From Limnohabitans kasalickyi (GTDB lineage: Bacteria > Pseudomonadota > Gammaproteobacteria > Burkholderiales > Burkholderiaceae_C): a DNA stretch of 64,000 nt. Location: NCBI GenBank assembly GCA_965234325.1, contig OZ248407.1, forward strand, positions 930,001 to 994,000. Reading direction: 5' to 3'. This document shows positions 8,023 to 16,060 of this stretch, piece after piece. The first letter of the stretch is position 1; every line of letters starts with the position of its first letter. The position numbers and the translations under genes were made by a program. The notes beneath the pieces were generated by a model that saw only the letters and a program-made list of their open reading frames with translations, was not told where the DNA came from and searched no databases.

Positions 8023-9212
8023 CCGCATCACACGCGTCTGCCGTCCCTACACACTCTGTGCGTTTGCTCGTCGGAGCCGTGGACTTGTTTCCCGCCTTGG
8101 TTGAGGCCATTGATGCCGCCCAGCACGAAGTTTGGTTAGAGACCTATATTTTCAGCACGGTAGGCGCAGGGGCTGATGTGGCCGAAGCTTTGATGGCCGC
8201 AGCGCAACGCGGTGTGGTGGTGCGCGTGGTGGTGGACGGCGTGGGCACGGGGCAATGGCCGGCCGATTGGTCACAGCGTTTGGCCCAATCGGGGGTGCAG
8301 TGGCGGGTGTTTTCGCCTTTGAACCGGTTGGGGCTGACGGTGCCCAGCCGCTGGCGGCGCTTGCACCGCAAGCTGTGCGTGGTGGATGCGCAAGTGGCCT
8401 TTTGTGGCGGCATCAATATCTTGGATGATTTTTTAGACCCGCATGTGCATGGGTTGATGGCATCCCCGCGCTTGGACTACGCCGTTCAAATGCGCGGTCC
8501 GTTGGTCAACGCCGTGCAAGACACCATGACACAACTGTGGTCACGCATGGAAGCGGTGCGCGATTTGCGTCACCAAGATTTGGCTGGGGCTCTCGAGGCA
8601 CTGCGCTTGGCCAACCCCTTGCGACAAGCGTCTGTGCGAGGGCGTGCGCAATTGGTGCTGCGCGACAACGTGCGCCACCGCAGCGAGATTGAACGCACCT
8701 ACCGCAAAGCCATTGGCACCGCGCACCACGAGGTGGTGGTGGCCAGCGCTTACTTCTTTCCCGGCCTGCGTTTACGCCGTGCCTTGGTGATGGCAGCCAA
8801 GCGCGGTGTACGCGTGCGTTTGTTGCTGCAGGGCCAATACGAGTATTTGCTGCCTTACCGCGCCTCGCGACAGCTGTATGGGCAGCTGATGTCGGCGGGT
8901 GTGGAAATTTACGAGTACCACGCCAGTTACTTGCACGCCAAAGTCGCAGTCATTGACAGCCGTTGGGCCACTGTGGGTTCGTCCAACCTCGATCCTTTGA
9001 GCCTATTGCTGGCCCGCGAAGCTAATGTGGTGGTGCGCGATCCAGCATTTGCCCGCGATTTGCAGGCCAATTTGGAGGCGGCCATGCATGCAGGCGCCCG
9101 TCGCGTGGAGCCACACGACTACCTTCACCGGCCTTGGCTGCAGCGTGGCTTAGATGTTTTTGCGGCTTGGGTGTTGCGCTTTGGCGTATTTTTGACAGGC
9201 AAACGTTACTGA
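8019..9212 (+). CDS. clsB: Cardiolipin synthase, phospholipase D family (ClsB-type)
   Basis: Phospholipase D superfamily enzyme that joins phospholipid headgroups to make cardiolipin at the inner membrane. Two HKD motifs are visible: HRKLCVVD (near residue 116) and HAKVAVID (near 306), the second followed by GSSNLDP. There are no N-terminal membrane helices, which fits ClsB rather than ClsA. I chose TTG 8019 because it overlaps the TGA of the upstream EEP gene and has GGGAG upstream; TTG 8007, with GGTGGAG upstream, is the alternative. About 400 aa is normal for ClsB. Confidence 0.9.
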   Translation: MTASHASAVPTHSVRLLVGAVDLFPALVEAIDAAQHEVWLETYIFSTVGAGADVAEALMAAAQRGVVVRVVVDGVGTGQWPADWSQRLAQSGVQWRVFSPLNRLGLTVPSRWRRLHRKLCVVDAQVAFCGGINILDDFLDPHVHGLMASPRLDYAVQMRGPLVNAVQDTMTQLWSRMEAVRDLRHQDLAGALEALRLANPLRQASVRGRAQLVLRDNVRHRSEIERTYRKAIGTAHHEVVVASAYFFPGLRLRRALVMAAKRGVRVRLLLQGQYEYLLPYRASRQLYGQLMSAGVEIYEYHASYLHAKVAVIDSRWATVGSSNLDPLSLLLAREANVVVRDPAFARDLQANLEAAMHAGARRVEPHDYLHRPWLQRGLDVFAAWVLRFGVFLTGKRY

Positions 9213-9246
9213 ATGAGGGTATTTGTTCACTGCTACCATCAAGCCC

Positions 9247-9942
9247 ATGAATGAGAATGACAACTTTGAAGGCACGCCCGTTTCTGTCAAGATTCGCGAG
9301 CGCATTGCCGCCGCCCGCAAGCGATTTCACTCCAATGACAACATCGCTGACTTTATTCAGCCCGGTGAGTTGGAGGCCTTGCTTGATGAAGTCGAAACCA
9401 AAATGCAAGGAGTCCTTGACAGTTTGGTGATCGACACCGAGCACGACCACAACACCGGGGAAACCGCTCGCCGTGTGGCCAAAATGTATTTGCAAGAGGT
9501 CTTCAAAGGCCGCTATGTCAAAGCACCGGCCATTACCGAATTTCCCAACGCCGAGCATCTCAATGAGCTGATGATCGTTGGCCCCATCACCGTGCGCAGC
9601 GCTTGCAGCCACCACTTTTGCCCCGTCATTGGCAAGATTTGGATTGGCGTGTTGCCCAATGAACGCACCAACGTGATTGGCTTGTCTAAATACGCGCGCT
9701 TGGCCGAATGGGTCATGGGCCGTCCACAAATTCAAGAAGAGGCCGTGGTGCAGTTGGCCGACCTCATTCAAGAAAAAACCCAACCCGATGGCTTGGCCAT
9801 CGTGATGGAAGCCAGCCATTTCTGCATGTCATGGCGCGGTGTGAAAGACATGGACAGCAAGATGCTCAACTCCGTCATGCGCGGTGCGTTCTTGAAAGAC
9901 CCCAACTTGCGCCGTGAGTTCTTGTCTTTGATCCCCAAATAA
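9247..9942 (+). CDS. folE: GTP cyclohydrolase I
   Basis: Converts GTP to 7,8-dihydroneopterin triphosphate, the first step of tetrahydrofolate and pterin synthesis. At 231 aa it is close to the usual size. Zinc and catalytic residues are recognisable in SACSHHFCP and in ASHFCMSWRG, and the conserved HNTGETARRVAKMY segment is present. ATG 9247 is used; an upstream in-frame TTG at 9223 would add eight unsupported residues. A BLUF photoreceptor gene follows 11 bp later on the same strand and is probably co-transcribed. Confidence 0.95.
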   Translation: MNENDNFEGTPVSVKIRERIAAARKRFHSNDNIADFIQPGELEALLDEVETKMQGVLDSLVIDTEHDHNTGETARRVAKMYLQEVFKGRYVKAPAITEFPNAEHLNELMIVGPITVRSACSHHFCPVIGKIWIGVLPNERTNVIGLSKYARLAEWVMGRPQIQEEAVVQLADLIQEKTQPDGLAIVMEASHFCMSWRGVKDMDSKMLNSVMRGAFLKDPNLRREFLSLIPK

Positions 9943-9953
9943 GGATAAGTCCC

Positions 9954-10379
9954 ATGTTGATTCGTTTGTTGTACGTCAGCCGTTCGGTCAAACCCGAAAC
10001 CCCCGAAGAGACTGAATCTATTCTCAACAGCTCGCGTGAGCACAACATCAGCAACGGCATCACTGGCGTTCTGTGTTTTGGTGGCGGCATTTATTTGCAA
10101 GCCATCGAAGGTGGCCGCAACCAGGTCAACGCGCTGTACACCCACATCGTCAAAGACCCGCGCCACAAAGACGTGGTGATCTTGGCCTACGAAGAAATTT
10201 CCGAACGTCGCTTTGGCGGTTGGACCATGGGCCATGTGCGCCTCGATAAACTCAACCCGTCTATCGTGTTGAAGTACTCCGAAACCCCCGAACTCGACCC
10301 ATACGGCGTGTCGGGCAATGTGTCTTTCGCGCTGCTGGAAGAGTTGATGGCCACCGCATCCATCGTCGGTCGCGCTTAA
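9954..10379 (+). CDS. BLUF-domain blue-light sensor protein
   Basis: Short (141 aa) flavin-binding photoreceptor with a BLUF domain and no fused output domain. All hallmark residues can be aligned to AppA: Tyr7, Asn31, Gln49, Trp90 and Met92 correspond to AppA Tyr21, Asn45, Gln63, Trp104 and Met106 with a constant offset of 14. The protein should therefore be photoactive. It probably signals through protein contacts, like PixD or YcgF-type short BLUFs. The gene follows folE with a good ribosome site (AAGGATAAG). Its TAA stop lies inside an inverted repeat. Confidence 0.93.
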   Translation: MLIRLLYVSRSVKPETPEETESILNSSREHNISNGITGVLCFGGGIYLQAIEGGRNQVNALYTHIVKDPRHKDVVILAYEEISERRFGGWTMGHVRLDKLNPSIVLKYSETPELDPYGVSGNVSFALLEELMATASIVGRA

Positions 10380-10400
10380 TTGGGGTCAGATCCCAATTAA
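10376..10400. repeat. Imperfect palindrome with GGGTCAG core, copy 1
   Basis: Arms TTAATTGGG (10376-10384) and CCCAATTAA (10392-10400) are perfect 9-bp inverted repeats around the 7-nt centre GTCAGAT. The left arm contains the TAA stop of the BLUF gene, and the DUF429 ATG lies 6 bp beyond the right arm. A near-identical copy occurs at 33625-33649. Such GGGGTCAG palindromes resemble REP-type repeats mobilised by RAYT transposases; that link is from memory and not tested. Confidence 0.8.
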
Positions 10401-10406
10401 TTTGGC

Positions 10407-11273
10407 ATGAACTTGATTGGCTGCGACTTCAGCAGCAGCCCCTCCAAACGCAAACCCATCGTCGTGGCAGTCGGCCACGCCAGTGCCGGCCGTGTGCAGC
10501 TGCAAAGTCTGCAGCGGTTCGACACCCTTGGATCTTTTGCCGATTGGCTGAAACTTCCGCAAGCTTGGGTGGGTGGCTTTGACTTGCCCTTTGGCTTGCC
10601 CCGCGAACTGGTTGAAACGCTAGGCTGGCCCACCGATTGGCTGGCCTGCATGCAGCACTACACCGCACTCAGCCGCGCTGAGATACGCGACACCTTCAAG
10701 TCCTTTTGCGATGCGCGACCCGTGGGTGGCAAATTTGCCCACCGTGCCACCGACGTACCCGCAGGCTCTAGCCCGTCGATGAAATGGGTGAACCCGCCAG
10801 TGGCTTTCATGCTGCACGCAGGCGTGCCTTTATTGATGGAGGCGGGCGTGACGCTGCCAGGTTTGTACGCGCCTGCAGCGTTGACCGGCGCTGCTTCGCT
10901 CAATGCTGGGGCAACCCTCTCCACACAGCCAGCACGCATTGCCTTGGAAGCTTATCCCGGCCTTCTGGCGCGTGAATTGATTGGCAACACCAGCTACAAA
11001 AGCGACGACAAAGCCAAACAAACCCCCGAGCGTTTGATTGCACGCAAACAGCTGTTGCAAGCGTTAGAGATTGGACAAACCCGCTTAGGCCTGCGACTCA
11101 AACTCACTCACGCCCAACACGACACCTTGGTCGACGATGCCTCTGGCGATAGCCTCGACGCCGTGCTGTGCATGGTGCAAGCCGCGTGGGCGCAAGGGCA
11201 GCATGAGGCGGGGCATGGGCAATACGGACTGCCCGAATGCGATTCCCTGGAAGGTTGGATCGTGACGGCTTGA
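10407..11273 (+). CDS. DUF429 domain-containing protein
   Basis: 288-aa cytoplasmic protein of the DUF429 family, which has an RNase H-like fold. Visible conserved parts are the N-terminal NLIGCDFSSSP strand with an acidic Asp, GGFDLPFGLPRELVE, an internal ALEAYPG and the C-terminal DDASGDSLDAVLC with acidic residues. These are typical of the family, but no biochemical role is firmly known. ATG 10407 follows directly after a palindromic repeat, so no clear Shine-Dalgarno site is seen. Confidence 0.85.
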   Translation: MNLIGCDFSSSPSKRKPIVVAVGHASAGRVQLQSLQRFDTLGSFADWLKLPQAWVGGFDLPFGLPRELVETLGWPTDWLACMQHYTALSRAEIRDTFKSFCDARPVGGKFAHRATDVPAGSSPSMKWVNPPVAFMLHAGVPLLMEAGVTLPGLYAPAALTGAASLNAGATLSTQPARIALEAYPGLLARELIGNTSYKSDDKAKQTPERLIARKQLLQALEIGQTRLGLRLKLTHAQHDTLVDDASGDSLDAVLCMVQAAWAQGQHEAGHGQYGLPECDSLEGWIVTA

Positions 11274-11278
11274 AACGC

Positions 11279-11398
11279 CTAGCGCTCTGACTCCAAATTA
11301 GGCATCCGATTCAACGGATTCTGTATCGGCGCTTGGTTGAGCTGCTGTTCAACCGAGGCGAAGTAGCTGTTGGCGTCGACAAAGAGGGTGCTGAGCAT
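11279..11398 (-). pseudogene. N-terminal remnant of a Y-family DNA polymerase (DinB/ImuB-like)
   Basis: The first 20 residues, LSTLFVDANSYFASVEQQLN after the start Met, match the metal-binding N-terminus of Y-family translesion polymerases (compare the DinB-type VDMDAFFASVE). The similarity stops there and is followed by about 19 unrelated residues and a stop codon. An intact polymerase would need more than 350 residues, so this is a truncated remnant or an unfixed fragment. It sits between the DUF429 and hicAB genes, consistent with a past insertion or deletion. Confidence 0.6.
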
Positions 11399-11431
11399 AA
11401 TTTCAGTCTTTAAACGCATTAGATTTAGCGG

Positions 11432-11725
11432 ATGTTGCTCATGCTTGCGCTTTTTGATAGCATTGCCCGCATCAGCACCAAACACCGTAAAACGCTGCGC
11501 GCTGTGTTTGCAAAGCCCACCTCGGCCTCGCTGGTGTTTGCAGACATTGAGTCTCTGCTGGTGGCCCTAGGTGGAGAGGCGCATGAGCGAGAAGGCTCAC
11601 GCGTCAAGATCACCCTTAAAGACGAGCAATGGCGCTGCCACCGCCCGCATCCAGGCAAAGAAGCCAAGCGTTATCAGGTGGAAGAAGTGCGCGAGCTGTT
11701 AGAACGAATCGGAGTGAAGCCATGA
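11432..11725 (+). CDS. hicA: HicA-family type II toxin (mRNA interferase)
   Basis: Toxin of the HicAB module, a small double-stranded-RNA-binding-fold mRNA interferase that is blocked by HicB. Visible are STKHRKTLRAVF, the core DIESLLVALGGE, and HRPHPGKEAKRYQVEEVREL, where the His of the HRPHP element is the likely catalytic residue. Its length (97 aa or slightly less) is normal. The start is uncertain (ATG 11432 or 11441). Its TGA overlaps the ATG of hicB by 4 bp, indicating translational coupling. Confidence 0.88.
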   Translation: MLLMLALFDSIARISTKHRKTLRAVFAKPTSASLVFADIESLLVALGGEAHEREGSRVKITLKDEQWRCHRPHPGKEAKRYQVEEVRELLERIGVKP

Positions 11726-12054
11726 ACACCATGACCTATAAAAACTACATGGCTCGCATTGAGTTTGATGAGCGCGACAACATCTTTGTTGGCCGCGTTT
11801 TGGGCCTGCGCAGCCTCATCAGTTTTCATGGCGAAACCGTGTCTGAACTTCGTCACGAATTTGAAGTGGCCATTGACGACTTTTTGAACGATTGCAAAGA
11901 ACAAGGTATCACGCCCGAAAAGCCCGCATCAGGCAAGCTCATGCTACGCGTGCCGCCTGAAACACATGGCGCGGCTTTGGTTGCTGCGCAGGCGGCGGGG
12001 AAGAGTTTGAATCAGTGGGCGACTGAGGTGTTGCAGTCTGCTGCGCACGCCTAA
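11722..12054 (+). CDS. hicB: HicB-family antitoxin
   Basis: Antitoxin partner of the upstream HicA. The N-terminal half is the degenerate RNase-H-like HicB fold (YMARIEFDERDNIFVGRV, ISFHGETVSELRHEF). The C-terminal half, after KPASGKLMLRVPPE, is a ribbon-helix-helix DNA-binding segment (AAGKSLNQWATEVL), so the complex probably represses its own promoter. The ATG 11722 start overlaps hicA by 4 bp. Its stop overlaps the convergent SulP gene by 4 bp. Confidence 0.9.
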   Translation: MNTMTYKNYMARIEFDERDNIFVGRVLGLRSLISFHGETVSELRHEFEVAIDDFLNDCKEQGITPEKPASGKLMLRVPPETHGAALVAAQAAGKSLNQWATEVLQSAAHA

Positions 12055-13733
12055 ATACACCACCCCATATCCGCCGGCAGGGTCTCCAGCTGCCGCAGTT
12101 GCGCAATCGCCTCCGCATCCGTGCGATACATGTGCAGCCCCGCATGCGCTTGCAGGCAGCCTGCGCGGCGCAACACGGTTTCGACCGGTAGCTTCATGCC
12201 GCTGATGTGTAGGCTGATGCCGCGCTCGCGCAGCATGGCTTCGAGTTTGCTGACCATTTCTACGCCAGTGGCATCAATGCGGTTAATAGGGATGGCAAAC
12301 AGGCACACATGTTGGGTCTGTGGGTGCAGGCTGATGTGCTCGACGATGGCGCGTTCTAAGCTGCTGGCTGCGGCAAAGTCGAGCTCCGCATCCATACGCA
12401 GGGCGTAAAGGTGATTCGCCAAGGGGGGTAGTTTCCACAGATGGCGATCGCGCAAGCTGCCATCGGCGTGCAGGCCAATTTCGATGATGCGGGGGTGCAA
12501 ACGTTGGTACAAAAAGTGAGCCAAGGTCATCAGCACGCCTGCGAGCACGCCCCAGTAAATGGCGGGGGCGTTGATGAGGGTGATGACAAAGGTCAGCCCC
12601 GCCGTGATGGCCTCAGCCCGAGAGACGCGCCACAGCGCTCGAAAGTGCTTGGGTTGAAACAGGTTGAGCACGGCCACGATGACGGCGGCTGACAGCACCG
12701 AGCGCGGTACAAATTGTAGCGCAGGCATCAACAGCAACAGGCTGACCAAGACGCACCCAATGCTGAACAAGGTGGCCCAGCCAGATCGAGCGCCGGCGTA
12801 CAACATCAGCGCAGAGCGTGAAAACGAGGTGCTGGTAGCAAAGCTGCCGCACAGGCCCGAGGCCAGTTTGGCCAAGCCTTGGCCGACGAGTTCGAGGTTG
12901 TCGTTCCAGCGTTTGCCGTCCCGTTGGCATTCAATGCGTGCGCTGGAGGCAGTTTCTAAAAAGCTCACCAAGGCAATCACCATGGCGGGCACCCAGAGTT
13001 GATTGAGTTCGTGCAGGCCCGGCCATTCGGGCCAGACCAAAGCGGGCAGTCCGCCCGGTAGCAAGCCCACCACGCTGCCGTGTTGGCTGTAGTCGCTCAC
13101 ATAGCCCAGCAAGGAGGCAAAGCCCACCACCAGCATGATGCCCGGCCAGCGCGGCGCAAAGCGGCGCAGTAACAGCAAAAGCGCCAAGCTTGTCAGGCCA
13201 AAAAGCGCTGGCCAGCCTTGCAGCCAATCCAACCAAAGTGTGAGGTCCCATTGCCAACTTTTGACGCCCAGCAGTGCGGGCACTTGAGAGGCCATGATGA
13301 GCAGCGCGGCAGCTTGCGTGAAGCCCATCAGCACGGGGGCACTGATGAGGTTGAGCAACCAGCCACAGCCGCCCAAGCCCAGCCCTAACTGAATGGCACC
13401 CGACATGAGCGACAGCCACACCGCCAGCGCCACCCATTCGGGCGAGCCGGGTTCGGCCAAGCCGTTGAGCGACGCGGCAATCAGCACACAGGTCAAGGCA
13501 GCAGGCCCGACCGACAAGCGGTTGGCGCTGCCAAACAGCAGGGCCAACAACGCAGGCAACAAACAGGTGTAGAGCCCCGTCACCAAAGGCATGCCGGCTA
13601 GGCCCGCGTAGGCCACAGCCTGCGGCACCATCACGAGTGCCACGGTCAGGCCCGCCAACAGCTCAGTGCGCGCGAGCTCACGGGTTAAGACTGGCCAAGT
13701 GTGTAAACGAAAAAACTGTTTCAAAAACGTCAT
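12051..13733 (-). CDS. SulP-family inorganic anion transporter with STAS domain
   Basis: Inner-membrane anion carrier of 560 aa. The N-terminal part contains the SulP membrane core (start of helix 1: VALVMVPQAVAYAGLAGMPL) with 10-14 hydrophobic helices. The C-terminal about 130 residues form a STAS domain (INRIDATGVEMVSKLEAML). It is the last gene of a minus-strand cluster after two Bug proteins and a sulfatase, so sulfate or sulfate-ester transport is the natural guess; bicarbonate or dicarboxylates are alternatives in this family. Confidence 0.9.
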   Translation of the reverse strand: MTFLKQFFRLHTWPVLTRELARTELLAGLTVALVMVPQAVAYAGLAGMPLVTGLYTCLLPALLALLFGSANRLSVGPAALTCVLIAASLNGLAEPGSPEWVALAVWLSLMSGAIQLGLGLGGCGWLLNLISAPVLMGFTQAAALLIMASQVPALLGVKSWQWDLTLWLDWLQGWPALFGLTSLALLLLLRRFAPRWPGIMLVVGFASLLGYVSDYSQHGSVVGLLPGGLPALVWPEWPGLHELNQLWVPAMVIALVSFLETASSARIECQRDGKRWNDNLELVGQGLAKLASGLCGSFATSTSFSRSALMLYAGARSGWATLFSIGCVLVSLLLLMPALQFVPRSVLSAAVIVAVLNLFQPKHFRALWRVSRAEAITAGLTFVITLINAPAIYWGVLAGVLMTLAHFLYQRLHPRIIEIGLHADGSLRDRHLWKLPPLANHLYALRMDAELDFAAASSLERAIVEHISLHPQTQHVCLFAIPINRIDATGVEMVSKLEAMLRERGISLHISGMKLPVETVLRRAGCLQAHAGLHMYRTDAEAIAQLRQLETLPADMGWCI

Positions 13734-13754
13734 GCCGCATCTTAAGGCTGTATA

Positions 13755-15071
13755 TCAGCGCTGAGGCATATGTTTAATTCCGTAGCCCAAGCTGATGGTG
13801 GCGTCTTCGGGAATCGCCGGCATGGTTTGCTGCCAGGCTTCCCATTGCGCGCACATGGCTTGCAATCGCTCGGGCTGGTGAAAGCCCAGGTTGGCACGTT
13901 CGCGCGCATCGTTCACCACATTGAACAGGTAGTCGTTGCCGTCCACGCGCAGGTATTTCCAGTCGCCGTCACGCATGGCACGCTGGCCACGGTGGTTCAT
14001 GCGCCAGTGCATACGGCGCTCAAACTGGTGGCTGGGTTCTTGCAACACCGGCAGCAACGACACGCCGTCCAGCGGGTAGTCTGGGTCGGCACCAACGCCA
14101 GCGGCATCGAGCAAAGTGGCTGACCAGTCCATGGTCATGCAGTGTTGTTCGCTCACGCTGCCGGGCGCGATGGTGGCGGGCCAGTGCGCGATCCAAGGCA
14201 CACGAATGCCACCTTCGGTCAAGTCCATCTTGCCGCCGACTAAAGGCCAGTTGTCGCTGAAGCGCTCACCGCCGTTGTCGCTGGTGAAGACGATCAGCGT
14301 GTTGTCAAGTTGGCCCAGATCTTTCAAGGTCTGCACCAACTTGCCAATGCCTTCGTCCATGTGGTGAATCATGCGGCGATAAGTGTGAATGTTGCCGCCG
14401 TGCAAGTGAAAAATATTCGCTTTGATCTCTTGCGCCAACGCTTCGTCGTCGCGTGTTTCCCAAGGCCAGTGCGGGGCCGTGTAATGCAGGCTCATGAAAA
14501 ATGGCGCGTCTTGGGTGGCCATGCGCTGCACGTAATCGACGGCACGCTCGGTGATGAGGTCTGTCAGGTAGCCGCGCTCTTCGGTCAGCTCGTTGCCTAT
14601 CCACAGGTCATGCACGCCGCTGGAGTCGCAGTGGGTGAAGTAGTCCACACCACCCGCCATGGGGCCAAAAAATTCGTCGTAGCCCGATAACTGCGGGCCA
14701 AAATTTGGCGCGTAGCCTAAGTGCCATTTGCCCATCAGCGCGGTGCGGTAGCCACTGGCTTTTAAGAGCGAGGGCAGGCTGGGGTGCTCCGGTGGCAGGC
14801 CGAGGGTGTCACTGCCGCGGCTTTTGCTGCTGATCGGTTCTTCGGCCGCGCCGCGCAAACGGTATTGGTAGCGCGCTGTCATCAAGGCAAAGCGGGTGGG
14901 CGAGCACACAGGCGAGTTGGAATATCCCTGTGTGAATTTGATGCCGTTGGCGGCGAGTTGGTCGAGCACGGGGGACACGGGGCCAAACTCGGCGTCGCGG
15001 CCTCCGTAGCAGCCAAGGTCGGCGTAGCCCAAGTCGTCGGCCACGATGAAGATGAGGTTAGGACGCGTCAT
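13755..15071 (-). CDS. Cys-type sulfatase (arylsulfatase family)
   Basis: Hydrolyses sulfate esters after conversion of a Cys to formylglycine. The sulfatase signature CSPTR starts at Cys56 within NSPVCSPTRFALMTAR. Metal ligands are in VADDLGYADLG (Asp12, Asp13) and later in FTSDNGGE, and the KWHLG motif is present. At 438 aa with no signal peptide it is probably cytoplasmic. The start overlaps the stop of the upstream Bug-protein gene by 4 bp (coupled translation), and the SulP transporter gene follows 21 bp later. An anaerobic or FGE-type maturase is needed and is not in the window. Confidence 0.92.
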   Translation of the reverse strand: MTRPNLIFIVADDLGYADLGCYGGRDAEFGPVSPVLDQLAANGIKFTQGYSNSPVCSPTRFALMTARYQYRLRGAAEEPISSKSRGSDTLGLPPEHPSLPSLLKASGYRTALMGKWHLGYAPNFGPQLSGYDEFFGPMAGGVDYFTHCDSSGVHDLWIGNELTEERGYLTDLITERAVDYVQRMATQDAPFFMSLHYTAPHWPWETRDDEALAQEIKANIFHLHGGNIHTYRRMIHHMDEGIGKLVQTLKDLGQLDNTLIVFTSDNGGERFSDNWPLVGGKMDLTEGGIRVPWIAHWPATIAPGSVSEQHCMTMDWSATLLDAAGVGADPDYPLDGVSLLPVLQEPSHQFERRMHWRMNHRGQRAMRDGDWKYLRVDGNDYLFNVVNDARERANLGFHQPERLQAMCAQWEAWQQTMPAIPEDATISLGYGIKHMPQR

Positions 15072-16045
15072 TCGATTTGCATGCCAGTCGATTTGATGAT
15101 GGGGGCGTAGCGGTTGCGCAGATTTTCTAAATGTTGGGCGGCAGCAGAGCCAGTTTCTGCCTCAATCACCAAGTCTTGCGCTTCAAGTCGTGCTTTGATG
15201 TCGGGGCGCGCCAAAGCGTCTGCCATCGCTTTTTGCAGAACGGTCATCACCTCGGGTGGCGTGGCAGCCGGCACCATCGCGACGTACAGCACTTCGAGCG
15301 ACAACTCTTTCAAGCCCACCTCGGCAACCGTGGGGATGTCGGGTGCCAGCGCGGAGCGTTTGCGACTAGTCACAGCAAGCGCATTCATCTTGTCGGCTTT
15401 GACAAACGGCAACATGCCGGGGGTGGCCAACACGCCGCCATCTACCTCACCCGCAACCACGGCGGTGACTGCTGGGGTGTTGCCTTTGTAGGGCACATGG
15501 ATCACTTTGACTTTGGCCGCGTCGCCCAAAATTTCTGCCGCCAAATGGCCTGGGCTACCGTTGCTGCCTGAACTGAAGGTCAGGCCTTTGCCGCGTCCGC
15601 GAGCGATCAAGTCGTTCATGGTTTTGATGCCGGTGCTGGGGTTCACACCCAGCAACAGGCCCGACGACGCAATCACCATCACAGGCTTGAGGTCCGTGAG
15701 TTTGTAAGGGATGTTTTTGTAGATGGCGGGATTGATCGTGAAGGTGGTGTCAATGCCAATCAGCACCGTGTGGCCATCGGGTGCGCTCTTGGCCACCAGG
15801 TCCGCCCCTAAGTTGCCACCTGCGCCGGGTTTGTTTTCGACCACAAACGTTTGTTTGAGGCTGAGTTGCATGGCCTCCGCCAGGGCGCGTGCCAAAACAT
15901 CGGATGGCCCGCCGGGTGGAAAGCTGTTGATTAATTTAACGGGCTTGCTTGGAAAGCTCGGCGCTTGCGCCAAAGCTGTGGCAAATGGGCTGATGCAGGC
16001 GATGGCGAGTGCCACCGTGCGTAGGAATGCGTGTCTGTGTTTCAT
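15068..16045 (-). CDS. Bug/TctC-family substrate-binding protein (second of tandem pair)
   Basis: Periplasmic solute-binding protein (325 aa) of the Bug family, normally the receptor of tripartite tricarboxylate transporters (TTT). It has a signal peptide cleaved after ATALA, the typical opening FPSKPVKLINSFPPGGPSDVLARALAE and VVENKPGAGGNLGADLV. No TctA/TctB membrane genes are nearby. It lies 15 bp after the first Bug gene and overlaps the sulfatase gene by 4 bp, so it may bind the substrate or product of the sulfatase (inference). Confidence 0.92.
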   Translation of the reverse strand: MKHRHAFLRTVALAIACISPFATALAQAPSFPSKPVKLINSFPPGGPSDVLARALAEAMQLSLKQTFVVENKPGAGGNLGADLVAKSAPDGHTVLIGIDTTFTINPAIYKNIPYKLTDLKPVMVIASSGLLLGVNPSTGIKTMNDLIARGRGKGLTFSSGSNGSPGHLAAEILGDAAKVKVIHVPYKGNTPAVTAVVAGEVDGGVLATPGMLPFVKADKMNALAVTSRKRSALAPDIPTVAEVGLKELSLEVLYVAMVPAATPPEVMTVLQKAMADALARPDIKARLEAQDLVIEAETGSAAAQHLENLRNRYAPIIKSTGMQIE

Positions 16046-16060
16046 GGCGTGTGAAGTGGG

